From assembly GCA_023415915.1 (NCBI GenBank), contig JAEZIZ010000120.1, positions 1-15,121 on the forward strand: a DNA stretch of 15,121 nucleotides, read 5' to 3'. The DNA is from Bacillota bacterium. Its GTDB lineage: Bacteria > Bacillota > Clostridia > Christensenellales > SZUA-584. Position 1 is the stretch's first letter. Every line of letters begins with the position of its first letter. Below the pieces are notes generated by a model, which saw nothing but the letters and a program-made list of their open reading frames with translations, was not told where the DNA came from and did not search any database. The position numbers and the translations under genes were made by a program. Below, one piece after another: positions 1 through 6,598 of this stretch.

Positions 1-1
1 C

Positions 2-1135
2 TTACTTTGCTTTTTTGTACGCGTACTGTACGCATGACTGGTGCCTCGGGCATTCGGCTTCCGTTTCGTGCACCTTCGATTTGTTGAAATGTATGCAGAA
101 GTGCCCGGGGAAGTCGTTGCCCTTAACGACGTCCACCATGTGCGGCATATCGTGCTGCGAAGCGGCATACGTTACGCCGTTTATAGTGACCCATATAGGA
201 CGGCGGTTCCACGTCCATTTGCCGCCGCACGCTTTTTTCATCTTTGCGGTGTCGTCGGCAGTCGCGGGCTCGCAGTCGGCATGATACCATCCGCCGAAGC
301 GGTAGACCTTGAACTGTATACCCGTCTTAACGTCGGTTACAGTGGCGTATGAGCCCCTCTTCCACTTGCCGTTAATCTTGCTCCATTCGGAAAGCAGCAC
401 TTCGCCCTCTATGCCGGCCATCTTTGCGGCCGTCGTGGTAATGTCGTTGTCGCCGTAAAGCAGTTCCAGAGTCTTGCCGCCCGCAATACCGTCCTGCGAA
501 AGGCGAGCTTCCTTCTGGAAAGCCTTTACGGCATTGAGAGTTAATTCTCCGTAATAGCCGGTAACCGAGCCGCCGAAAAAGCCGCGCTTTCTTAACTCGC
601 GCTGCATATCCGCTATTGCGACGCCCTCCATGCCCGGCTTGAGCAGCGCAGCCGTAGAGCCCGATTTGCTTATCTCTATGCTATCCTTGTAAACATAGCC
701 CTTTACGGATTGCGACTCTAAGTAATACCAGTCGCCAATCATGTTCAGTATCGAAACGGGCGTGCCTACATTAAGCTCGCCCACTGCGTCGCTGAAGTCG
801 TTGGCGAACTGGCGCACTTTAAGGCCGTCGGTAAGCACGTGTCCCGTAAGCGAATCCCTTGAGGCGAGGTATACGAACTCGGTGCTGACATATCCCCTAT
901 AGTTACCGAATATCGCCCTGTACCAGCCGGTCTGCTCCTCGCAGTATACGCCTATCCTCGTTCCTTTTTTCAGCACGGTAACGACGGGAGAATCGGTGGT
1001 GGGTCTTAAACGCATGTTTACTTCATCCGCCGTCACCGTCGCTTCCTCAAAGAAGCCGGAAGCGAAAGCGTTGGCAGGTGCAAACACGGATATTATAAAG
1101 GCTATTGTCAATACGGCAAGAAAAAATCTTTTCAA
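2..1135 (-). CDS. Secreted SH3 / peptidoglycan-binding protein with uncharacterised His/Cys-rich C-terminal domain
   Basis: This is probably an exported cell-wall protein. Residues below are numbered from an ATG at 1165, the longest reading. An N-terminal signal peptide (residues 12-36, ending in an A-x-A-like stretch) is followed by two bacterial SH3 domains (about 42-98 and 107-163), a peptidoglycan-binding type-1 domain (about 178-236) and a C-terminal domain (about 258-387). That last domain carries HADCEP, MPH and GHFCIHF motifs and many His/Cys residues (H295, C298, H338, H342, H355, C357, H359, H366, C372, H375, C378). I recall similar tails in other clostridial wall proteins but know no function for them. 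I place the start at the TTG at 1135: AAGAGG at 1145-1150 lies 9 nt upstream and it begins a normal signal peptide (MKRFFLAVL). The ATG at 1165 has no ribosome binding site. The stop codon is at 2-4. Confidence 0.85.
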   Translation of the reverse strand: MKRFFLAVLTIAFIISVFAPANAFASGFFEEATVTADEVNMRLRPTTDSPVVTVLKKGTRIGVYCEEQTGWYRAIFGNYRGYVSTEFVYLASRDSLTGHVLTDGLKVRQFANDFSDAVGELNVGTPVSILNMIGDWYYLESQSVKGYVYKDSIEISKSGSTAALLKPGMEGVAIADMQRELRKRGFFGGSVTGYYGELTLNAVKAFQKEARLSQDGIAGGKTLELLYGDNDITTTAAKMAGIEGEVLLSEWSKINGKWKRGSYATVTDVKTGIQFKVYRFGGWYHADCEPATADDTAKMKKACGGKWTWNRRPIWVTINGVTYAASQHDMPHMVDVVKGNDFPGHFCIHFNKSKVHETEAECPRHQSCVQYAYKKAK

Positions 1136-1188
1136 TACTACTAACCTCTTAACGGTTCGTAACATGCGCGTAAAAATAATGCAATATT

Positions 1189-1217
1189 ATGATAGCAAAT
1201 ATTGTGTGCGCGCACAA
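1189..1217 (-). promoter_or_regulatory. Candidate sigma-A promoter with overlapping palindrome, upstream of the SH3 protein
   Basis: On the minus strand, TTGTGC (1212-1217) and TATCAT (1189-1194) are separated by 17 bp and lie about 55 bp upstream of the preferred TTG start. The -10 matches the consensus at 5 of 6 positions, the -35 at only 3. A perfect 12-bp palindrome, TGTGCGCGCACA (1205-1216), overlaps the -35 and could be an operator. This is inference from sequence only. Confidence 0.4.
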
Positions 1218-1234
1218 CCGCTTTTTATGTGCTG

Positions 1235-1816
1235 CTATATATTGGACAGAAAAGCTTTGAGCTTTTCAAGGTCTTCGCGGTACACGCTTTTCAGCGCGGG
1301 GTTGTATATCACGCTCGCTGGATGGTAAAGCGGGAAAGCCGTAAACTCATGCGACAGCGCTTTTGCCTTTACGGGCGCGGCGTGGCACGAGCCTATGAGC
1401 GCATGCTTGCCCAGCAGGCACTTTAACGGAACGTTGCCCAGCGTGACGACGACGCCCGGTGCAACCGCCTCTATCTCGCGTAAGAGCAGCGGCAGCATGC
1501 ACGATACCTCGTCCTTTGACGGCAGGCGGTTGGAGAGCGTGCCTTTAGCGCTCACCTTGTAAGGCCGGAACTTGACAACGTTGGTGATGTAGATATCTTC
1601 GCGCGAAAGGCAAAGCACTGAAAGGAACTCGTTCAAGTTTTGCCCCGCCTTGCCTACGAACGGGCGCAACAGCCTCGTTTCCTCCGCACCCGGCGCTTCG
1701 CCTATCAGCATTATCTGCGCGTTTTTGTCGCCCTCGCCGAACACCAAATCGACCTTCGTTTTACCGAAAGCCTCCGCTGCCAGCAGTATGTCGTCGCATA
1801 TGTTTTGCAGTATCAT
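1235..1816 (-). CDS. Uracil-DNA glycosylase family protein lacking most Fe-S cluster cysteines
   Basis: This 193-residue protein belongs to the uracil-DNA glycosylase superfamily, which removes uracil from DNA to start base-excision repair. The first active-site motif is visible as GEAPG (39-43) followed by PFVGKAG (52-58), and the second as YHPAS (164-168). Family 4 enzymes bind a 4Fe-4S cluster through four cysteines. Here the N-terminal CxxC is absent (only C7 is nearby), the KCRP motif reads KFRP (F83), and only C106 aligns with the fourth ligand. The cluster is therefore probably absent. I recall similar clostridial proteins of this size, so it is likely a real subfamily rather than a decaying copy. 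Its ATG overlaps the stop of the upstream paralogue as ATGA (1813-1816), so translation is probably coupled. Substrate specificity may differ from the canonical enzyme. Confidence 0.85.
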   Translation of the reverse strand: MILQNICDDILLAAEAFGKTKVDLVFGEGDKNAQIMLIGEAPGAEETRLLRPFVGKAGQNLNEFLSVLCLSREDIYITNVVKFRPYKVSAKGTLSNRLPSKDEVSCMLPLLLREIEAVAPGVVVTLGNVPLKCLLGKHALIGSCHAAPVKAKALSHEFTAFPLYHPASVIYNPALKSVYREDLEKLKAFLSNI

Positions 1817-2382
1817 TTGTCTTTACCAAACAGTTCTTCGTATTTTGCCTTTATGCTCAGAAGGTCCGCCCACGATTCCTTTTTGAGCTGTTCGTTTCTC
1901 AGAAGCGCCGCCGGATGGTACGTCGGAATTATGTAGAAACCCTTGGATTCATGCCATACGCCGCGGTCGCGTGTTATGCGCACATCCTGGCCGAGTATGT
2001 ATGAGGCGCTTATTCTGCCGAGGCATACCAGAATTTTTGGCTTTATCAGCGCGACCTGCGCCCTTAAGTAGCCTATGCAGGCGGCCGCTTCATGCGGAAG
2101 CGGGTCCCTGTTGCCCGGAGGGCGGCATTTCAATATGTTCGCTATGTAAACGTCGTTGCGTGTAAAGCCTATCGAAGCGAGCATCCTATCGAGCAATTGG
2201 CCTGCCTTGCCCACGAACGGGCGGCCTAGCTCATCCTCGTCGCGCCCCGGACCTTCGCCAATGAACATTACGCCAGCCGAGACGTTTCCCTCCCCGAACA
2301 CCGTATTTGTGCGCGTTTGATAAAGCTCGCATTTTTCGCACGCGCTTACGTCTTCGCGCAGTTTCTTTAAATTTGTATACAT
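1813..2382 (-). CDS. Family 4 uracil-DNA glycosylase (4Fe-4S)
   Basis: This is a canonical family 4 uracil-DNA glycosylase of 189 residues. The motif GEGPGRDEDELGRPFVGKAG (42-61) holds the uracil-pocket residues, and HPAALLR (156-162) is the second catalytic motif. All four Fe-S ligands are present: C15 and C18 (CEKC), C86 (KCRPP) and C102. It precedes a paralogue lacking most of these cysteines, with a 4-base stop/start overlap, so the two are co-transcribed and perhaps act as partners or on different lesions. No ribosome binding site is visible before the ATG. A TATAAT (minus strand, 2389-2394) ends only 6 nt upstream of it, which suggests a leaderless or nearly leaderless transcript. No later start codon with a good ribosome binding site precedes C15. 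Confidence 0.92.
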   Translation of the reverse strand: MYTNLKKLREDVSACEKCELYQTRTNTVFGEGNVSAGVMFIGEGPGRDEDELGRPFVGKAGQLLDRMLASIGFTRNDVYIANILKCRPPGNRDPLPHEAAACIGYLRAQVALIKPKILVCLGRISASYILGQDVRITRDRGVWHESKGFYIIPTYHPAALLRNEQLKKESWADLLSIKAKYEELFGKDK

Positions 2383-2388
2383 ACTGTC

Positions 2389-2417
2389 ATTATATATTAA
2401 AACGCCGGTCGGGAAAA
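2389..2417 (-). promoter_or_regulatory. Candidate promoter giving a leaderless glycosylase mRNA
   Basis: TATAAT (2389-2394, minus strand) matches the -10 consensus perfectly. A weak -35 (TTTTCC, 2412-2417) lies 17 bp further up. With usual -10 to start-site spacing, transcription would begin at about 2381-2383, at the ATG (2382), leaving no room for a ribosome binding site. Confidence 0.4.
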
Positions 2418-2467
2418 GGGTGTGAAACGACGCTATTTAAGGCATTTTTCACGATATGTTCAAATTT

Positions 2468-2526
2468 TTGACGTATGAATTTCTTAATAAATAGTTTATA
2501 ATTAAAAATAAAGTTTATAATATAAT
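2468..2526 (+). promoter_or_regulatory. AT-rich promoter region of cdaA with direct repeats
   Basis: The 184-bp divergent spacer between the glycosylases and cdaA contains TTGACG (2468-2473) and three TATAAT hexamers (2497-2502, 2516-2521, 2521-2526). The TTGACG lies 23 bp from the nearest TATAAT, which is too far for one simple promoter, so the exact -35/-10 pair is not resolved. The 10-mer AGTTTATAAT occurs twice with a 19-bp period (starting at 2493 and 2512) and may bind a regulator or simply be AT-rich promoter DNA. Confidence 0.4.
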
Positions 2527-2566
2527 TAATATATACACTCTTACGGTAAGTTTTAAGGGGTTCATT

Positions 2567-3391
2567 TTGGAGCAGATATTTAACGCCATAGTAAACAGTA
2601 TACCCGATTTCCGCGTTGTCGATATAATCGATATATTGCTGCTTGCTACTATAATATACTGGCTCTTGAAGCTGACGTCAAAGACTCGCGCGATACAGGT
2701 GCTTAAAGGTCTTGGCGTTATACTGCTCGCCGAATGGGTCGCGGGCTTTTTAACTCTTTCGGGCACGAAGTGGATACTTGATTATGTGCTGACGGCCGGA
2801 GCTTTGGTTATCGTCATCATATTTCAGCCCGAGCTGCGTCGCGCGCTTGCGAGCCTCGGGCGCGGGAAGTTCGAAATTATGGCGTCTCAGGCGACGTATG
2901 CGCAGGAGAACGTTGACAACATATTAAAGGCGGTGCTGAGCCTTTCAAAGAAACGCGTGGGCGCGCTTATAGTGTTTGAGCGCAAGACGGGATTAAAAGA
3001 CGTAATAGAGAGCGGCACGCACCTGGGAGCGGACATTTCGTCGGAGCTGTTGGAGAACCTTTTTTTCACGAATTCGCCGCTGCACGACGGTGCGGTAATA
3101 ATACGCGAGGACAGGATAGAGGCGGCGGGCTGCTTTTTGCCGTTGAGTGAAAACAAGCAGATAGGGCAGGAGCTGGGCACGCGGCACAGGGCGGCGCTCG
3201 GCATATCCGAGGTGTCTGATTCGATTACGCTGATTGTATCCGAGGAGACAGGCGTAATATCCGTCGCGCAGGACGGCAATATAATACGTTATCTCGACTC
3301 AAAAGCCATAAAGGATATTCTGGAAGACATATATATGATAAAGCAGCCGAAAGGTTTAAGAATAAAGCGGAAGGGGCGTGAGGCGCAGTGA
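2567..3391 (+). CDS. cdaA: Diadenylate cyclase CdaA
   Basis: This enzyme condenses two ATP molecules into cyclic di-AMP, the second messenger that controls potassium, osmolyte and cell-wall homeostasis in Gram-positive bacteria. Its 274 residues match the family's usual length. Three hydrophobic segments (about 17-35, 45-63 and 68-86) precede the cytoplasmic DAC domain. The catalytic motifs are intact: DGA at 174-176 within LHDGAVIIR, and RHR at 206-208 within GTRHRAALGISE. The start is a TTG at 2567, with AAGGGG (2555-2560) ending 6 nt upstream. The stop overlaps the GTG start of cdaR (GTGA, 3388-3391), the conserved cdaA-cdaR arrangement. The usual third gene, glmM, is not downstream. Confidence 0.97.
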   Translation: MEQIFNAIVNSIPDFRVVDIIDILLLATIIYWLLKLTSKTRAIQVLKGLGVILLAEWVAGFLTLSGTKWILDYVLTAGALVIVIIFQPELRRALASLGRGKFEIMASQATYAQENVDNILKAVLSLSKKRVGALIVFERKTGLKDVIESGTHLGADISSELLENLFFTNSPLHDGAVIIREDRIEAAGCFLPLSENKQIGQELGTRHRAALGISEVSDSITLIVSEETGVISVAQDGNIIRYLDSKAIKDILEDIYMIKQPKGLRIKRKGREAQ

Positions 3392-4644
3392 AAAAGTTTT
3401 TCGGCGCGTTGTGGAAGCTCGTCCGCAGCAACCTTGTATTGAAGATAGTAGCTCTGCTGTTCGCCGTCATACTCTGGAGCTATGTGCTGGGCGAAACAAA
3501 CCCCGTCCGTGAGCGCGATGTATCCAATGTTCCTGTGACATGGGAGAACGTGGACAGCTTAAAGGACAAGAAGCTCGCAATATCCGGGAACCTTGAAAAT
3601 ATACTCGGCACCGTCAACATAAGGGTGAGGGTGAACCAGAACCAGTCAAGGCTGGTAAACGAACAGAACGTCAGCGCTTCCATCGACCTTTCCAAAGTGA
3701 ACGGCACGGGGGAACAGAAGCTTCAGGTAAAGCCGAAGACTGAATACGGCACCGTCATCGAAGTGAACCCGCGCGAGATAACGGTGTATGTGGACAAATA
3801 TAAAGAGAAGGACGTGCCCATAAGCGTGGAAACGACGGGCAGCGTTCCGGCGGACTACTATGCCGACCCGCCGCAGTTTTCGCCCGACAGGATAAGGATA
3901 GGCGGCGCGAGCAGGGATGTGAACAGGGTGGTCAGCGCGCTTTATACGGTTAATCTCGATGGCCTTACCAAAGGATTCAACAGGAGCTATGAGGTGCAGC
4001 TGCTCGACGAACAGGGCGGGATAGTCGACCCCGGGCTGTTCTCCACAGGCACGCCGTCCGTAATAGTGAATCAGGTCGTAGAGCCTGTCAAGACGGTGGA
4101 AGTGGATGTCGAAGGGTCTATACAGGGGCAGGATAACCTTGCGCCCGGCTATGAGCTAACGAGCGTAACATGTGAACCCAAAAAGGTAAGGATAGCCGGC
4201 GACAGGGCTGTGCTTGACACGGTAAGTTCTATAAAGCTTGAAACGATTAACGTTGCGGGATACAGCACGGATCAGGTGATACCCGCGAACTATATACTGC
4301 CCGAGGGCGTAAGGGTGGTCGATTCGGCCAACGCGCAGGTATCGGTTAATATACGCGAGATATCCGAGCAGCAGGTATATAAGAACGTGCCGCTCAAGAT
4401 AAAGAATCTGCCTTCGGGCATGGCCGCGGCAGTAATCCCGGAAAGCGTCGACGTGACGGTAACTGCGGGCGCTCCGCATATGTCCAAGCTGTCGCGCAAG
4501 GAAGTCGTGCCGTATGTGGACGTAGACGGGCTCGTGCCTGGTACGTACAGCTTAAAAGTAATGTTTGAGCTGCCCAGTGGGTTTGTCGCCGAGAACTTTG
4601 TGTCAAGCTCGGCGGCGGTAAGCGTTACGATAAAAAATAAATAA
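3388..4644 (+). CDS. cdaR: CdaR, YbbR-domain regulator of CdaA
   Basis: CdaR is a single-pass membrane protein that binds CdaA and modulates its cyclase activity; this role is known from Bacillus and Listeria homologues. Here a membrane segment (about 16-36) leaves most of the 418 residues outside the cell, made of about four YbbR repeats (roughly 45-135, 137-228, 235-326 and 332-418). The repeats show the recurring beta-rich pattern ending in V-x-V-x-V strands. The GTG start at 3388 overlaps the cdaA stop, with GAGG at 3380-3383 four bases upstream. A rho-independent terminator follows 12 nt after the stop, so cdaA-cdaR is a two-gene unit here. Confidence 0.95.
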   Translation: MKKFFGALWKLVRSNLVLKIVALLFAVILWSYVLGETNPVRERDVSNVPVTWENVDSLKDKKLAISGNLENILGTVNIRVRVNQNQSRLVNEQNVSASIDLSKVNGTGEQKLQVKPKTEYGTVIEVNPREITVYVDKYKEKDVPISVETTGSVPADYYADPPQFSPDRIRIGGASRDVNRVVSALYTVNLDGLTKGFNRSYEVQLLDEQGGIVDPGLFSTGTPSVIVNQVVEPVKTVEVDVEGSIQGQDNLAPGYELTSVTCEPKKVRIAGDRAVLDTVSSIKLETINVAGYSTDQVIPANYILPEGVRVVDSANAQVSVNIREISEQQVYKNVPLKIKNLPSGMAAAVIPESVDVTVTAGAPHMSKLSRKEVVPYVDVDGLVPGTYSLKVMFELPSGFVAENFVSSSAAVSVTIKNK

Positions 4645-4656
4645 ACAGCATATATA

Positions 4657-4683
4657 AGAGCGGGAACCCTCGCTCTTTTTTTT
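4657..4683 (+). terminator. Rho-independent terminator of cdaA-cdaR
   Basis: AGAGCGGG (4657-4664) pairs with CTCGCTCT (4669-4676) to give an 8-bp stem with one G-T pair and an AACC loop, followed by seven further T residues. It is the clearest terminator in the window and separates cdaR from the FAD-dependent gene. Confidence 0.9.
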
Positions 4684-4767
4684 GCGCTTGAAGTGAAAAT
4701 CCGCCGAGCTTCCCCTGAAAGCCGGTAATACAAACTTCACTTAAATCAAGCATGAAAACTGCTGTAC

Positions 4768-4822
4768 TGCGGTATAAAAAATACTGCAAACATGAGATTT
4801 TCCGGCCCATATGGAGTATAAT
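4768..4822 (+). promoter_or_regulatory. Candidate promoter and hairpin before the FAD-dependent dehydrogenase
   Basis: TATAAT at 4817-4822 lies 26 bp before the GTG start, but no good -35 is visible at 16-18 bp spacing. Just upstream, TGCGGTAT and ATACTGCA (4768-4788) form an 8-bp inverted repeat around AAAAA, which could be an operator for an activator or repressor. Further up, AAGTGAA (4690-4696) and TTCACTT (4735-4741) form a second spaced inverted repeat. Confidence 0.35.
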
Positions 4823-4848
4823 CGGAACAAACGGGAAAGGATGACGGT

Positions 4849-6432
4849 GTGGCGATTACAGTAAGCGGCGTAAGCGTGCCGCTGCCGGGCGGCGAAGAGC
4901 AGATAAAAGAAGCAGCCGCAAAAAGGCTGGGAATAAGAGAACAGGATATGGCATGCGCGCGCGTAAAACGGCAGTCGCTTGATTGCCGCAGGAAACACAT
5001 ACGCATTGTGTATACGCTGCACGTAACGCTTTGCGACTCCGCGCTTCAGTCAAGGCTGGAAGCAAAGTACGGCAGCGCCGAGGAGTATTCGGAGCCGCGC
5101 ATAGAGTATGGAACGCTGGACCCGGGCAGGGTCGTCGTCGTGGGCGCGGGGCCGTGCGGTTTGTTCGCGGCGCTCACGCTCGCAAGGCACGGGTATAAGC
5201 CGCTGCTTATCGAGCGCGGCAAAAGCATAGAGGAGCGGGCCGGGGACGTAAAAGCGCTGATGCTTCGCGGCGAGCTCGACGAGGAGAGCAACGTATGCTT
5301 TGGCGCGGGAGGCGCAGGCGCGTTCTCGGACGGCAAGCTGACTACACGTATAAAGGACCTACGGGCGGAACACGTTATAGAAACGCTTGCTGATTTCGGC
5401 GCGCCGGAGGAAATACGCTTTGAAGCAAAGCCGCATACGGGCACCGAGAACATAAGAAAAGCCGTAAAGAACATAACCGCACGTATAGAGGAACTGGGCG
5501 GCGAAGTATGGTTTTCTTGCAAGCTAACGGGCATTTGTTTATCGCAAGGAGCACTTTCCCGCATAACATATATTAAAGACGGCGAGGAACACAGCCTTGA
5601 AACGCGCGCGCTGATACTCGCGATAGGCCATAGCGCCAGGGATACGTACGAGATGCTTTGCCGCAGCGGGGTCGTAATTACGCCCAAACCGTTCGCCATT
5701 GGCCTGAGGATAGAGCACAGGCGCGAGTTTATAGACAAGGCGCAGTACGGCGAAGCGCTGGGAAACCCTTTGCTTGGGGCGGCGGAGTACCGGCTGACGG
5801 GCAAAAGCGGCGGCCGGAGCGTGTATACTTTTTGCATGTGTCCGGGCGGAGAGGTGATATGCTCGGCGACTGAGCAGGGAGCGCTTGCCGTTAACGGCAT
5901 GAGCTATTACGCGCGTGACGCCGAGAACTCCAACAGCGCGATAGTCGTAAGCGTAGGTCTAGAAGATTTCGCGGCAGGTCCGCTCGGAGGCGTAGAGTTT
6001 CAGAGGATATTCGAGCGCGCGGCATACTCTGAGGCATTTGCGGCGCCCGTGCAGACGGTGGGCGACTTTTTGAAAGGCAGAGTATCGGCGGGCTTCGGGG
6101 ACGTAACGCCGTCGTACAGGCCGGGAACGTATTTTAGAGATCTCGGCGATTGCCTGCCTCGGGCGGTATCAGTCGCGCTCAAAGCGGGTATAACGCAGTT
6201 CGGCAGTAAGATGAAGGGATTCGATATGCCGGATGCTGTGCTGACCGGGGTAGAGACGAGAACTTCCGCGCCCGTGCGCATACCGCGCGGCGGCGGGCTG
6301 CAGGCTGAAGGAATACAAGGCCTTTTTCCGGCGGGCGAAGGCGCGGGGTATGCGGGGGGCATAGTCTCGGCGGCGGTGGACGGCATAAAGTGCGCCGAAA
6401 AGCTGATGAGCATATACAAGAAACCGCAGTAA
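4849..6432 (+). CDS. Uncharacterised FAD-dependent dehydrogenase (COG2509-like)
   Basis: This 527-residue flavoprotein resembles the uncharacterised FAD-dependent dehydrogenase group COG2509. A non-flavin N-terminal domain (about 1-90) precedes a Rossmann-type FAD site: VVVVGAGPCG (95-104), with E122 placed to bind the adenosine ribose. The family-type motif FGAGGAGAFSDGKLTTR lies at about 151-167. Near the C-terminus, GLFPAGEGAGYAGG is the second flavin-contacting motif. The reaction and substrate are unknown. The GTG start has AAAGGA at 4836-4841, 7 nt upstream. The gene heads a plus-strand series with a P-loop protein and a cysteine-synthase relative, but the 166- and 191-bp spacers make a single operon uncertain. 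The alternative ATG at 4841 is out of frame. Confidence 0.88.
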   Translation: MAITVSGVSVPLPGGEEQIKEAAAKRLGIREQDMACARVKRQSLDCRRKHIRIVYTLHVTLCDSALQSRLEAKYGSAEEYSEPRIEYGTLDPGRVVVVGAGPCGLFAALTLARHGYKPLLIERGKSIEERAGDVKALMLRGELDEESNVCFGAGGAGAFSDGKLTTRIKDLRAEHVIETLADFGAPEEIRFEAKPHTGTENIRKAVKNITARIEELGGEVWFSCKLTGICLSQGALSRITYIKDGEEHSLETRALILAIGHSARDTYEMLCRSGVVITPKPFAIGLRIEHRREFIDKAQYGEALGNPLLGAAEYRLTGKSGGRSVYTFCMCPGGEVICSATEQGALAVNGMSYYARDAENSNSAIVVSVGLEDFAAGPLGGVEFQRIFERAAYSEAFAAPVQTVGDFLKGRVSAGFGDVTPSYRPGTYFRDLGDCLPRAVSVALKAGITQFGSKMKGFDMPDAVLTGVETRTSAPVRIPRGGGLQAEGIQGLFPAGEGAGYAGGIVSAAVDGIKCAEKLMSIYKKPQ

Positions 6433-6449
6433 AGGCAGGGGAGCAGCAA

Positions 6450-6555
6450 AAAGCTTCACCTTGAAGGAGTGTAACGTCTAAAAGCTCTCCCTTCTTTGAA
6501 GCGTTCCCCATGGGATTCCTCGCAAACTCGGAATGACAAATTGGGGCGCTGGGGT
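6450..6555 (+). repeat. Dispersed intergenic repeat-like sequence
   Basis: The spacer contains ATTCC (6515-6519) and GGAAT (6530-6534) as inverted ends around TCGCAAACTC, followed by GACAAA. Read on the minus strand this gives GTCATTCCGAG, a variable core, then CGAGGAATCCC, which resembles short palindromic repeats I recall scattered between genes in many bacterial genomes. CCCATGGG (6507-6514) lies beside it. Only one copy is present in this window, so repeat status is inferred from recall rather than shown. Confidence 0.45.
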
Positions 6556-6598
6556 GTAAGGCTAAGGCTTTTGCAGGCACAATTGATAAGGAGTACGA

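Noticed and set aside
5046..5900. A 284-codon open frame on the minus strand opposite the FAD-dependent gene
   Set aside because: It lies fully inside a strongly supported gene, has Ser/Pro-rich composition typical of an antisense shadow and no recognisable domain.
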